A stretch of DNA of 64,000 bases. Source: Paradevosia shaoguanensis. GTDB taxonomy: Bacteria; Pseudomonadota; Alphaproteobacteria; Rhizobiales; Devosiaceae. This document shows, piece after piece, positions 24,738 to 33,042 of the stretch; within the stretch, counting starts at the first letter, position 1, and every line of letters begins with the position of its first letter. The position numbers and the translations under genes are program-made. The notes under the pieces were generated by a model. It ran no database searches. It was not told the DNA's origin and saw only the letters and a program-made list of their open reading frames with translations. The DNA lies in assembly GCF_016801025.1 (NCBI RefSeq), contig NZ_CP068983.1, positions 4,456,501-4,520,500 on the forward strand, written 5' to 3'.

Positions 24738-27041
24738 TCATCTGCCAGCCGGCGATGCCATCGTTGTCGATGCCGCCGTAATTGCCCTCGCCCCAGGATT
24801 GATGGTTGAGGAAATCCCTTCGCCACGGAAGTCGCCATTGACGAGGAAGTTCTGCCCGCCGGAGCCGGCACCGATCACCGGCACGTCATCCTGCACGCTG
24901 ATGGTGAAGGAGCCCGGACGCAGCCCATTGAGGGCGTCGCCATCGGCATCCGTCACGACGATGGCCGAGGAGAAGTCGATTGCGGAAACGGAGGTCGAGC
25001 CGTCCGCCGAGGTGCGCAGCGCGTGGTTCTCGCCGTCGCCGGCGACGTGATCGAGCTGGTCCTGGAGGTCGAACGACCAGGTGCCATTGGCGTTCACGGT
25101 CAGGGTGAACACCGTGCCGGCGGCGGTCGAAGCGGTCAGCGTGTTGCCCACGACCGAATAGGTCACGGCCACGCCATGCGAATAGAGCGTCGGCAGGTTG
25201 GCGGTGTCGATGCTGACGGTGAAGGTGCCCGGGCCATCGGCGCCGACCTTGACCATGCTCGACAGCGAGCCCGAAAGCGTGCTGGAGGTTTCGTCGTCGC
25301 TGTTGGTGTCGCCCGGCTCCTTGTTGCCGACCTGGTTGTCGCCGGTGGCGGCGCCAGCCATGCCGTCTTCCTGGACGGAGGCTTCGACGCGCGGCGCCTC
25401 TTCTCCGCCGATCTGGACCGGCATGTCGTCGTCGACGGTGATCGTAAAGCTGCCGTTCACCGTGTCGCCGTCGAAATCGCGGGCGGTGAAGTCGAAGGTC
25501 AGGGAGATGTCGTTTTCGGCGCCGCCCGGAGCGTGGTCGAGGGGGGCGAAGAGCTGGAAGTTGAACTTGCCCGAACCATCGTCCGAGAGCGAGACGCGGA
25601 AGACTTCCACCTTCTCGATCTGCTCGCCTTCACCAAAGCGATAGATGAAGCCGCTCAGCACGGAGCCGTCGTTGGACAGCTCCATCGTGACGAGCTCGCC
25701 GCCGGAATAGAGAGCGCCGGGCACCTGCCCTTCGCTGCCGGTGGCGCCGCCGGCCACGTCGATGGCGGTCGAGGTGAAATAGACCGCGCGGCCATAGAGC
25801 TTGCCGTCGACGGTGTCCTGGAGGAAGGAGCCATCCTCGCCGGTGGTGTCGCCGTGGTCGCCGCGATCCGCGCCCCAGGCAATGCCAAGGTCGCCCGTTG
25901 CGGATGGCGAGTTGGTCGGATGGTCACCCTCGTTTTCGTCGCCGATACCGCCCGGCAAACCATCTTCATCAACGACGGCGCTGCGCGGGGCTTCGGTGAG
26001 GATCGGGCTGTCGTCTTCGATGTTGAGGACGAGGATCGAGCTGGCGCTGCCGCCGCGGCCGTCGCTGACGGTCACGGGGATATTGAGCGTCACCTGGTCT
26101 TCGGCGCTCGGATTGGGATGGTCGATCGGGCCCTTGAAACCGACGACGTAGTGGCCGCCGCCTTCCGAGGTGCGGCCTTCGGTGATGGTGATGCGGATGA
26201 CTTCAACGCCACCGGCGCGGCCGATGAGCACGTTTTCGCCAGAGGCGTCCCAGACGATGTCGAGGCCGCCCGACTTGAGGGCACCGGCCGGGGCACTCAG
26301 GACGAACTGCAGGGCATCATTGTCCGGATCGCTGACCGGGAGCTGGCCCTGGAGCGTCGAGGAATTGGTGGTGTCGTTCGAGCCGAAATCGTCGAGGTTG
26401 CCGAAGGCCAGGCCTTCATCGGACACGCTGCCCAGCAACATGCGGGCGCCGCCGAAGCTGGGGCGGCCGTTGACCGCGCCTTCCGGCAGGTCAAAGGTCG
26501 GGATGCCGCGGAAGAGTTCGGTCGGCGGCAGCAGGTCGCCGTAGCCGATACCGGGGCCGATGCCGGCGGGGTCGACCCAGCCGAAATTGCCGTGCGAGCC
26601 CTCGGCGCCACCGGCGGGGCCGGCTGCGGCCTCTATGCCGTTTTCGGTGAAGAGCTGGGCCACGGTCTGGGCCGGGATCTCAACGGTGCCGATGAAGAGC
26701 GTCAGTCCCTGCACGGCGCCGCCGGGGATCACGACGATCGAACCGTCCGGCTGGACGAATTCGAGATCGGCTCCGTTCTGCCGCATCTGGCTGATGTCGG
26801 TTCCAGCCGGGAGACGCGCAGTTTCGCCCTCACCGATTTCCACGACGACGCGCTCGGGCGCTGCCGGCGTGTTGGCCTGGGCTACCCGAACGACTTCCGG
26901 TGTTGCAGCCTCGACTTGGGGGTTATTGTGGAACTCCTGAGTACCCGCATTGAAAGTAGCGGTGCGCAGGTCTTCGGAAGTCAGGTTCTCAGAAATGACT
27001 TCACGATTGGACGAACGGTCGAACTCGTTATTGATAGCCAC
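24738..27041 (-). CDS. N-terminal fragment of the RTX adhesin
   Basis: In-frame up to about 24816, then shifted tail to the stop at 24738. The first 130 residues lack a Sec signal and contain a beta-rich module (VVVEIGEGETARLPAG, then GSIVVIPGGAVQGLTLFIG) typical of the start of rhizobial type-I-secreted adhesins. A small Ala/Gly-rich linker with EAAAGPAGG follows near residue 138. After it come repeated beta-sandwich units ending in DDxP motifs (IEDDSPIL, VDDDMPV, VQDDVPV), each containing xDHxxxGxENxxxL calcium-type loops. Confidence 0.75.
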   Translation of the reverse strand: MAINNEFDRSSNREVISENLTSEDLRTATFNAGTQEFHNNPQVEAATPEVVRVAQANTPAAPERVVVEIGEGETARLPAGTDISQMRQNGADLEFVQPDGSIVVIPGGAVQGLTLFIGTVEIPAQTVAQLFTENGIEAAAGPAGGAEGSHGNFGWVDPAGIGPGIGYGDLLPPTELFRGIPTFDLPEGAVNGRPSFGGARMLLGSVSDEGLAFGNLDDFGSNDTTNSSTLQGQLPVSDPDNDALQFVLSAPAGALKSGGLDIVWDASGENVLIGRAGGVEVIRITITEGRTSEGGGHYVVGFKGPIDHPNPSAEDQVTLNIPVTVSDGRGGSASSILVLNIEDDSPILTEAPRSAVVDEDGLPGGIGDENEGDHPTNSPSATGDLGIAWGADRGDHGDTTGEDGSFLQDTVDGKLYGRAVYFTSTAIDVAGGATGSEGQVPGALYSGGELVTMELSNDGSVLSGFIYRFGEGEQIEKVEVFRVSLSDDGSGKFNFQLFAPLDHAPGGAENDISLTFDFTARDFDGDTVNGSFTITVDDDMPVQIGGEEAPRVEASVQEDGMAGAATGDNQVGNKEPGDTNSDDETSSTLSGSLSSMVKVGADGPGTFTVSIDTANLPTLYSHGVAVTYSVVGNTLTASTAAGTVFTLTVNANGTWSFDLQDQLDHVAGDGENHALRTSADGSTSVSAIDFSSAIVVTDADGDALNGLRPGSFTISVQDDVPVIGAGSGGQNFLVNGDFRGEGISSTINPGARAITAASTTMASPAGR

Positions 27042-27139
27042 GATGTCCCCCTGGGGGCTGAAAGCCGGATTAACACTCGATTAATCAGAGCTATCAGCAC
27101 CCCTCGCGAGACCGCGAAAGCGCCCGTTCGGACCAGAAA

Positions 27140-27208
27140 TATAGCGGGATATGCTTCGAAGGGACTTCTTTTATTAACCCTACCGAAAAGTTATAGCGGG
27201 ATATGCTT
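27140..27208. promoter_or_regulatory. 17-bp direct repeat upstream of the adhesin gene
   Basis: TATAGCGGGATATGCTT occurs exactly at 27140-27156 and again at 27192-27208. The copies are offset by 52 bases, five helical turns, so both face the same side of the DNA. They lie 99 and 151 bases before the GTG start of the adhesin, in an AT-richer stretch. This looks like a double activator or repressor site controlling adhesin expression. Confidence 0.6.
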
Positions 27209-27233
27209 GGGGCGTTCATAGCTCCCAAAACCG

Positions 27234-27268
27234 AACCCCGCCGGAGCGATCGGCTCCGGCGGGGTTCA
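27234..27268 (-). terminator. Intrinsic terminator of the ABC permease/ATPase unit
   Basis: GAACCCCGCCGGAGC and its exact complement GCTCCGGCGGGGTTC form a 15-bp stem with a short loop, followed on the minus strand by GGTTTTGG. It lies just past the stop of the permease gene at 27293. Confidence 0.75.
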
Positions 27269-27292
27269 AAAGGCGGCTATGCGGGTGGAAGG

Positions 27293-28933
27293 CTAGAGCA
27301 GCGCCTGCTCGTTGCGGCCCAGGAAGCGGAAGGCGATGTAGACCGCCGTGCCGCTCAGCAGCAGCAGGATGGTCGAAAGCGCTGCGGCGGTGCCGAAGTC
27401 GCCGTCGAGGATCAGCAGATAGATGCGCACCGGCATGGTCATCGTTCGCCCCACGTAAAGGACAAGCGAGGATGAGAGCTCGTTGATGGCGGTGACGAAG
27501 CTGAGCATGGCGCCGGCGATGATGCCGGGCACGATCAGGGGCACGGTCACCTTCATGAAGGCGCGGAACGGAGAATAGCCGAGCGAGATGGCCGCCTCCT
27601 CCATGTTCGGGCCGATCTGCCGGAGCGCTGAGGATGTCGTGCGCACGGTATAAGGCAGGCGCCGGATGAAGATGGAGAGGATGATGATCAGCGCCGTGCC
27701 GGTCAGCACGACCGGACCGGTGTTGAAGGCAGCGATGAAGGCGATACCGATCACGATGCCGGGCATCACGTAGGGCACCATCAGCGCACCATCGAGGATG
27801 CTCGTATTGAGCGTCGTGCGCCGTGCGACGAGGCAGCCGATCAGCGTGCCGACGATCACGATCAGCACCACCGAGGCCACCGAGAAGGTCAGCGAGTTGG
27901 TGACGACGTCGCCGAGGCCGAAGACGATGCGCTCATAGCTCTGGAGGGCGAAGCCTGGCTGGAACACCGGGCCGCTGGTCTTGCGGAAAGAATAGATGAC
28001 AGCCACGATCACGGGGATCGCGCCGGCCAGGCCGATGCCGTAGACCGCGACATGGGCCAGCACATTCTTCCAGCCGCGCAGGCGGATCTTGTGCGGCTTG
28101 TTGATCATGTTGCCGTGGTAGACGTTGCGGCGCGACATGTAGCGCTGCAGCAGCACGAAGATCATCGACATCAGCACCAGGATCACGCTGATCGTGCTGG
28201 CCATCGACATGTTGCTGCCGATCTCGGCCGAATAGAGCGTGAAGGCCTCGGTCGCCAGCACGTTGAAGCCGCGCCCAAGCAGGCGCGGCGTGCCGAAGTC
28301 GGCGATGGCGTGGATCAGCGCCAGGAGGCCGCCGGCCGAGAGCGCGGGCAGTACCAGCGGGAAGGAGATCTTCATCGCGCGTTGGAACGGGGTAAGTCCC
28401 AACCCCTCCGCCGCCTCTTCGAGCGAGCGGTTGACGTTGGATAGCGCGCCCGAGACCATCAGGTAGACGTAGGGATAGAACTTGAGCGAGAAGACGATGA
28501 GGATGCCGCTCAGACCGTAAATGGTCGGGATGTTGATGCCGATGGTCTTGAGCGCCGAGCGCGCGACACCGGCCGAGCCGAACAGCACGATCCAGGAATA
28601 AGCGCCGATAAAGGGCGGCGACACCAGGGCCATGATAGCGAGCAGCGAGACGAAGCGTCCGCCCGCGATCTGGAAGCGCGAGACGCAGAAGGCCATGACC
28701 GAGCCAAGGATCAGCGCACCGGCGAGGCCGCCGAAGCCGACCAATAGAGTATTGAAGAAAGCGCGCTGTATCCGCTCGTCGCCCAGGGCCTTGGCATAGT
28801 TGGCGAAGGTGAAGTTGCCGGCGTTGTCGTAAAGACTGGAGACCAGCACCGAGCCGACCGGCACGAAGAGCAGGCCCAGCAGCAACAACCAGGTGAAGAT
28901 CAGGACAAGCGTCCAGAAATTGAAACGGGGCAT
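27293..28933 (-). CDS. ABC transporter permease with two fused membrane domains (FbpB/AfuB type)
   Basis: About 546 residues with two copies of the binding-protein-dependent permease domain, each with roughly six membrane segments. EAA-loop signatures lie near ANVNRSLEEAAEGLGLTP (first half) and GPNMEEAAISLGYSP (second half). The double architecture is that of FbpB, AfuB and PhnV-like permeases for iron(III), hexose phosphates or 2-aminoethylphosphonate. I prefer the ATG at 28933, preceded by GGGGTG; a GTG at 28939 would overlap the ATPase stop as GTGA. It works with the ATPase upstream and the binding protein encoded divergently at 30136. Confidence 0.9.
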   Translation of the reverse strand: MPRFNFWTLVLIFTWLLLLGLLFVPVGSVLVSSLYDNAGNFTFANYAKALGDERIQRAFFNTLLVGFGGLAGALILGSVMAFCVSRFQIAGGRFVSLLAIMALVSPPFIGAYSWIVLFGSAGVARSALKTIGINIPTIYGLSGILIVFSLKFYPYVYLMVSGALSNVNRSLEEAAEGLGLTPFQRAMKISFPLVLPALSAGGLLALIHAIADFGTPRLLGRGFNVLATEAFTLYSAEIGSNMSMASTISVILVLMSMIFVLLQRYMSRRNVYHGNMINKPHKIRLRGWKNVLAHVAVYGIGLAGAIPVIVAVIYSFRKTSGPVFQPGFALQSYERIVFGLGDVVTNSLTFSVASVVLIVIVGTLIGCLVARRTTLNTSILDGALMVPYVMPGIVIGIAFIAAFNTGPVVLTGTALIIILSIFIRRLPYTVRTTSSALRQIGPNMEEAAISLGYSPFRAFMKVTVPLIVPGIIAGAMLSFVTAINELSSSLVLYVGRTMTMPVRIYLLILDGDFGTAAALSTILLLLSGTAVYIAFRFLGRNEQALL

Positions 28934-28935
28934 GG

Positions 28936-30003
28936 TCACACCCCGATGCGCTTGCCGTCGGCGCCGAAGCCGAGAACGGCGCTGCGGGTAACAACCACCC
29001 TCACCTCACCCTCGCGCTGCACGGCCGTACGATCAGGGTTGGCGACGTGGACGACGAGGTCCCCCAGATCGCTGTGGATCTGCAGGTGCGCCTCGCGACC
29101 GAGATAGGTGTATTTGGAAACCGTGCCCGTGATCTCGGCCTGCGGCTCGCCGGTTTCGGCACGCTCGCCGGCGACGATCAAGTTCTCCGGCCGTACCACC
29201 CAGGTAGCGCCTGGATGCGTGTTGTCCGCATTCGTCAGGTCGAGCTGGCCGAGAAGGCGCGTCAGCGCTTCGCCGGGCTTGAGCGCGTTGATCGTGCCCA
29301 CAAAGCTGGCGACGAACAGGGTCTGCGGGTTGCCGTAGATTTCCTGCGGCGTTCCCAGTTGCTCGACATGGCCGTTGCTCATCACGCAGATGCGGTCGGA
29401 GATGGCGAGGGCCTCTTCCTGGTCGTGCGTCACGTAGATGGCGGCGATGCCGATCTGCTTCTGGATATCGCGGATTTCCTCGCGCAGCTCGACGCGCAGC
29501 TTGGCGTCGAGGTTGGAGAGCGGTTCGTCCATCAGCAGCAATTGCGGATTGATGACCATGGCGCGAGCGAGTCCGATACGCTGCTGCTGGCCTCCAGACA
29601 TGGCAGCCGGCAGGCGTTCGGCCAGCGCGCCGAGGCGCACCGCCTCGAGAGCCTTGGGCACGCGGCGCGCGATCTCGTCCCTTGCCACCTTGCGAGCCTT
29701 GAGGCCGAAGGCGACGTTTTCGAATACGGTCAGGTGCGGGAACACGGCGTAGTCCTGGAACACCATGCCGATGTCGCGCTTGTGCGGCGGCACACTGCCG
29801 AGGTCCCTGCCCTCGATGGCGATACTGCCCGAGGTGAGCTGGTTGAACCCGGCGATGGAGCGCAGGAGCGTAGTCTTGCCGCAACCGCTGGGGCCGAGCA
29901 GCGTGAAGAATTCGCCGCGCTCGACCGAGATCGAAACGTCCTTTAGCGCCGTGAAGGTTTCGCCAAAGCGCTTCGTCGCGTTCGCGACAGACAGATAAGC
30001 CAT
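28936..30003 (-). CDS. ABC transporter ATP-binding protein (FbpC/AfuC/PotA type)
   Basis: A 355-residue ATPase. Walker A is GPSGCGKTT near residue 38, then LSGGQQQRIGLARA as signature, LLMDEPLSNLD as Walker B and the switch histidine in YVTHDQEEA. A C-terminal TOBE-like regulatory domain of about 110 residues follows (WVVRPENLIV). Start ATG at 30003 with GGGAGGA upstream. It is first in the leftward unit and diverges from the binding-protein gene. Confidence 0.92.
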   Translation of the reverse strand: MAYLSVANATKRFGETFTALKDVSISVERGEFFTLLGPSGCGKTTLLRSIAGFNQLTSGSIAIEGRDLGSVPPHKRDIGMVFQDYAVFPHLTVFENVAFGLKARKVARDEIARRVPKALEAVRLGALAERLPAAMSGGQQQRIGLARAMVINPQLLLMDEPLSNLDAKLRVELREEIRDIQKQIGIAAIYVTHDQEEALAISDRICVMSNGHVEQLGTPQEIYGNPQTLFVASFVGTINALKPGEALTRLLGQLDLTNADNTHPGATWVVRPENLIVAGERAETGEPQAEITGTVSKYTYLGREAHLQIHSDLGDLVVHVANPDRTAVQREGEVRVVVTRSAVLGFGADGKRIGV

Positions 30004-30092
30004 ATGTGTCCTCCCGCCCTTCCTGGTTCCCAGGGCCGGCCCACACTACCCATCAATTTTCGTATTGCAACATCCTGTGTGTCCGTCCAGTA

Positions 30093-30121
30093 TCGTTTTG
30101 GACAGAGTTGATCTAAAACGA
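30093..30121. promoter_or_regulatory. Probable DeoR-regulator operator in the divergent ABC promoter
   Basis: TCGTTTTGGA (30093-30102) and TCTAAAACGA (30112-30121) form an inverted repeat with 9 of 10 matches across a nine-base spacer. The site ends eight bases before the GGATTC just upstream of the binding-protein start. CGTTTT/AAAACG elements are usual in DeoR-family operators, and a DeoR gene closes the downstream operon. Confidence 0.5.
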
Positions 30122-30135
30122 AAGGGAGGATTCGG

Positions 30136-31125
30136 ATGAATATTCGTAAACGATCATTCTTGGGCATGGCAGTCGGTCTGATGGCGACGACGGCTCTCGT
30201 TGGCGGCGCTTTTGCGCAGGATGGCTCGGTGGTTATCTACACCGCGCACAAGGCGTCCATCGTCGATACGCTGCTGCCGCTCTTCGAGCAGGAGACGGGG
30301 CTGAAGGCGGAAGTGGTGAAGCTCGGTTCGTCCGACGTCTTCAAGCGCGCCCGCGCCGAGGCCGGCGCTCCGGCCGCCGACGTGATCTGGAGCGTTACCG
30401 GCAGCCAGCTTACCGAGAACAAGGATCTGCTCGAGGCTTACCAGCCGGCGGACTTCGACAAGGTGGACCAGCAGTTCGTGGTCGATCCGTCGTGGACGCC
30501 CTATACGGCCGTGGTCTACGTACTCGCCGTCAACACCGACATGCTGCCGCTCGACCAGGCGCCCAAGACCTGGGCCGAGCTCGTCGACCCCAAGTGGAAG
30601 GGCCAGATCGTTTCGGCGCGCGCCGATGGTTCGGGTTCGGCCATGCAGCAGCTCCAGACCGTGCTCACCGTTTTCGGTGACGAAGGCTGGGACAAGTATA
30701 CGCAGCTCGCCTCGAACTTCGTGTTCTCCGATTCCTCGGGCGCGGTGCCGCGTTTCGTGGCTGACGGCGAGGCCTCGATGGGCCTGACGCTCGAGGACAA
30801 CGCCCTCGAATACGTCCAGGGCGGCGCGCCGATGGGCATCGTCCACCTGACCGACGGCACCGCCGCGACGCCCGATGGCGTGGCGCTGGTGAAGGGCGGG
30901 CCGAATCCGGAAGGCGGCAAGAAGTTCATCGACTGGGCAATGTCCAAGTCGACGCAGGAGAAGCTGGCCATGGATATCGGCCGCCGCTCGGTGCGCACGG
31001 ACGTGGCCGGCCCGGCCGGTACGCCGAACCTTTCGGACCTGCAGCTCATCAAGGTGAAGCCGCTGGCCGATTTCGGCGGCGTGGACGAAGTCCTCGCCAA
31101 GTGGCGGACTGCCATCGGCGAGTAA
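30136..31125 (+). CDS. Extracellular solute-binding protein, family 1 (FbpA/AfuA-like)
   Basis: The protein has 329 residues with a signal peptide (about residues 1-25, ending GAFAQ) and then VVIYTAHKASIVDTLLPLFE, the usual opening of the iron(III)/hexose-phosphate binding group. The SSGAVPRFVADGEASMGLTL and PDGVALVKGGPNPEGGKKFI segments resemble AfuA. The paired tyrosines that bind iron in FbpA are absent in the corresponding region (EDNALEYVQGG), which argues against iron. ATG at 30136 with GGGAGGA upstream. It is followed by a strong terminator and then the phosphatase and DeoR genes, which together point to a phosphorylated organic substrate. Confidence 0.88.
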   Translation: MNIRKRSFLGMAVGLMATTALVGGAFAQDGSVVIYTAHKASIVDTLLPLFEQETGLKAEVVKLGSSDVFKRARAEAGAPAADVIWSVTGSQLTENKDLLEAYQPADFDKVDQQFVVDPSWTPYTAVVYVLAVNTDMLPLDQAPKTWAELVDPKWKGQIVSARADGSGSAMQQLQTVLTVFGDEGWDKYTQLASNFVFSDSSGAVPRFVADGEASMGLTLEDNALEYVQGGAPMGIVHLTDGTAATPDGVALVKGGPNPEGGKKFIDWAMSKSTQEKLAMDIGRRSVRTDVAGPAGTPNLSDLQLIKVKPLADFGGVDEVLAKWRTAIGE

Positions 31126-31143
31126 TCTGCCGAGCTTACAAGG

Positions 31144-31176
31144 GGGCGCGGCTTCACTGGCCGCGCCCTTAGTTTT
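31144..31176 (+). terminator. Intrinsic terminator after the solute-binding protein gene
   Basis: GGGCGCGGC (31144-31152) pairs with GCCGCGCCC (31160-31168) around a seven-base loop and is followed by TTAGTTTT. It should reduce read-through into the phosphatase gene, giving more binding protein than enzyme. Confidence 0.75.
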
Positions 31177-31210
31177 GAGTGCCTTACGGCGAACCGACGG
31201 GAAGACGGCA

Positions 31211-32230
31211 ATGAAGCATCTGGAAGCTTATTCGATGGGCAAGAAGTTCGGGCATCCAGAGCTCAACGAAGACAGCTTCGTGATCATCCCCGATGCCGGC
31301 TATGCCGTGATCGACGGCGTGACCGACCGCAACGGCACCCGCTATGGCGGCATGCTCTCGGGCCAGTTCGCTTCGCGCACGGTCAAGCGCGCCACCGAAC
31401 TCTTCATCCTTGCCCAATCCGACCCCAAGGCCCCGGCGCATATGCGCTATACCGGGCCGACCGATTTCGTCGCCTACCTCACCAATGTGCTGCGGCAGGC
31501 TTATGTCGATGAAGGCGCCTACGAGGCTGCCCGCGACGACTGGAAGGTGCGCGGCGGCTGCACGATCATGGCGGCGTTCCAGATCGATGGCCGGCTCGAG
31601 GTGGTGGCTGTTGGCGACAGCGGTATCCGCGTCAACGGCGACGACGTTCTCCAGGTGCTCAAGCCGCTGGACGACGTTACCGGCATCCTGCGCCGCGAGA
31701 CGTGGAACCTCTTTGCCGCGGGCGGACATGAGTCGACCTATTGCGACAAGCAGGCAGCGGCCGTGACCTGGCGCGGGACGCAGAACCAGGAGCCGGGCAC
31801 GCCGACGGCGGACCCTGCCCTGCTCGCCGATATCGAGCAGCGCACCCTCGCGGCGTGCAAGCAGCATCTGCCGGATGTGGGCGAGGCCGAGTTCATGGAG
31901 CTTATCCAGCACGGCATCATGCATGGCCAGGGCAACTTCCAGAACGCGGGCGAGCGGGCGCTGGGCTATGGCGGGCTCGACGGTTTTCCGGTGCTCGACA
32001 AATATGTCGACTCACGTAGCTATGACCTTGCCGAGGTCGAGACGATCGAGCTCTTCTCGGATGGCTACTTCAAGATTGCCGAAGGCTTCGGCGTTGAGGC
32101 CTGGGAGGCCGGGTTCCGGGAGGTCGAGGCGGTTGACCCGCACAAGATCGGCCCGTATCTGAGCACCAAGGGCACGACCGACGCCGCCCTGACCGACGAT
32201 CGAACCTATGTGGGAATTGCCCTGAGATGA
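31211..32230 (+). CDS. PP2C-type phosphatase domain protein
   Basis: A 339-residue cytoplasmic protein with the landmarks of the PPM/PP2C fold: NEDSF near residue 20, VIDGVTDRNG (in place of the usual DGHGG), a central AVGDSGIRV, and DDRTYVGIAL at the C-terminus. The metal-binding aspartates therefore appear kept. Known PP2C proteins remove phosphate from Ser/Thr. Here the setting (sugar-phosphate-like importer and DeoR regulator) makes a small-molecule phosphatase equally possible. ATG at 31211 with GGGAAG upstream. Its stop overlaps the DeoR start as ATGA. Confidence 0.75.
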   Translation: MKHLEAYSMGKKFGHPELNEDSFVIIPDAGYAVIDGVTDRNGTRYGGMLSGQFASRTVKRATELFILAQSDPKAPAHMRYTGPTDFVAYLTNVLRQAYVDEGAYEAARDDWKVRGGCTIMAAFQIDGRLEVVAVGDSGIRVNGDDVLQVLKPLDDVTGILRRETWNLFAAGGHESTYCDKQAAAVTWRGTQNQEPGTPTADPALLADIEQRTLAACKQHLPDVGEAEFMELIQHGIMHGQGNFQNAGERALGYGGLDGFPVLDKYVDSRSYDLAEVETIELFSDGYFKIAEGFGVEAWEAGFREVEAVDPHKIGPYLSTKGTTDAALTDDRTYVGIALR

Positions 32231-33042
32231 CGGGTAACGCGGAGTGGCGGCAGGCAGGCAACAGGCCCGAAGGCTCGGGCTCTGGAGCGAAGAGCCGCCG
32301 CGCCGCGATCATCGATACGGTGCGCCAGCAAGGCGCCGCCTCGGTCGCCGATCTTGCCGCCCGCTTCTCGGTTACCCACCAGACCATCCGGCGCGATCTG
32401 CGCGAGCTGGAGGAAGCGGGCCTGCTGCAGAAGGGTTTTGGCGCAGCCTTCGCGGCGCCGGGCGTTGCGCAGTATGGCCATGATCAGCGGCGGGGTACGC
32501 TGGCCGGCGTCAAGCGGCAGCTGGTGCATGCGCTGGAGGAGTTCCTGGCACCGGGCGCGACTGTGTTCGTCGGGCTGGGAACGACGTTCGATGCGCTCCA
32601 TGAGGTGGTGGCCAACCATCCCGGCCTCCTCATCGCCACGCCGAACCTCTCGGTCGCCAGCAGTTGCGCGCTGCAGACGGATGCCACCGTCTATATCTAT
32701 GGCGGCTATGTGCGGAACAAGGATTCGTCGATCCTGACGGTGGCGGGCGACGAGGCGCGGAAGCGGTTCAAGTTCGACGTCGCGCTGATCGGGGCGAGCG
32801 CCATCGACGATGAAGGTACCGTGCTGGAGTTCGATCCGCTGGAGGTCGAGCTGCTCAAGGATGTCCTCGCCCAGTCGCGTCAGGTGGTGCTTGTCGCCCA
32901 TGACGAGAAGTTCGGCCAGCGCGCACCGCATGTGGTGACTTCGTTCAAGGACATCGACGTGCTGGTCACCAACAAGGATCCGGGCCCTACCCTTCGCGAT
33001 CCGGAGATGCTCAAAAGCCTGCGGGTCGTTCTCGCCACCTGA
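32227..33042 (+). CDS. DeoR/GlpR-family transcriptional regulator
   Basis: A 271-residue regulator with an N-terminal HTH (SVADLAARFSVTHQTIRRDLRELEE, residues about 38-62) and the DeoR C-terminal sensor domain, which has an isomerase-like fold that usually binds a phosphorylated sugar (VFVGLGTTF, IYGGYVRNKD, FDVALIGASAI). It is translationally coupled to the phosphatase. It probably represses the importer through the inverted repeat at 30093-30121, with a phosphorylated intermediate as inducer. Confidence 0.88.
   Translation: MTGNAEWRQAGNRPEGSGSGAKSRRAAIIDTVRQQGAASVADLAARFSVTHQTIRRDLRELEEAGLLQKGFGAAFAAPGVAQYGHDQRRGTLAGVKRQLVHALEEFLAPGATVFVGLGTTFDALHEVVANHPGLLIATPNLSVASSCALQTDATVYIYGGYVRNKDSSILTVAGDEARKRFKFDVALIGASAIDDEGTVLEFDPLEVELLKDVLAQSRQVVLVAHDEKFGQRAPHVVTSFKDIDVLVTNKDPGPTLRDPEMLKSLRVVLAT

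Larger units (their letters stand above)
14357..27041 (-). pseudogene. Giant RTX adhesin (type I secretion, DUF5801/cadherin-like repeats), apparently frameshifted five times
   Basis: One leftward gene, split into overlapping open frames by five single-base deletions at about 24816-24818, 24570-24571, 22932-22934, 21296-21297 and 20961-20964. Restoring one base in each homopolymer gives 4,230 codons without interruption. The order is: N-terminal domain, beta-sandwich repeats, a DUF642-like jelly roll, three near-identical DUF5801 units of about 1.1 kb each, a second DUF642-like domain, further repeats, three cadherin-like units, RTX nonapeptides and a C-terminal type I secretion signal. It starts at a GTG (27041) behind AGGGGGA. 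Expected role is attachment or biofilm formation on the outside of the cell. No ABC-MFP secretion genes are in the window. Because all five lesions are homopolymer contractions, I think the gene is intact in the organism. Confidence 0.85.

Noticed and set aside
27293-31125. Annotation of the ABC system as an iron(III) importer
   Set aside because: The permease and ATPase types allow it, but the binding protein lacks the tyrosine pair that holds iron in FbpA, and the neighbouring phosphatase and DeoR genes point elsewhere.
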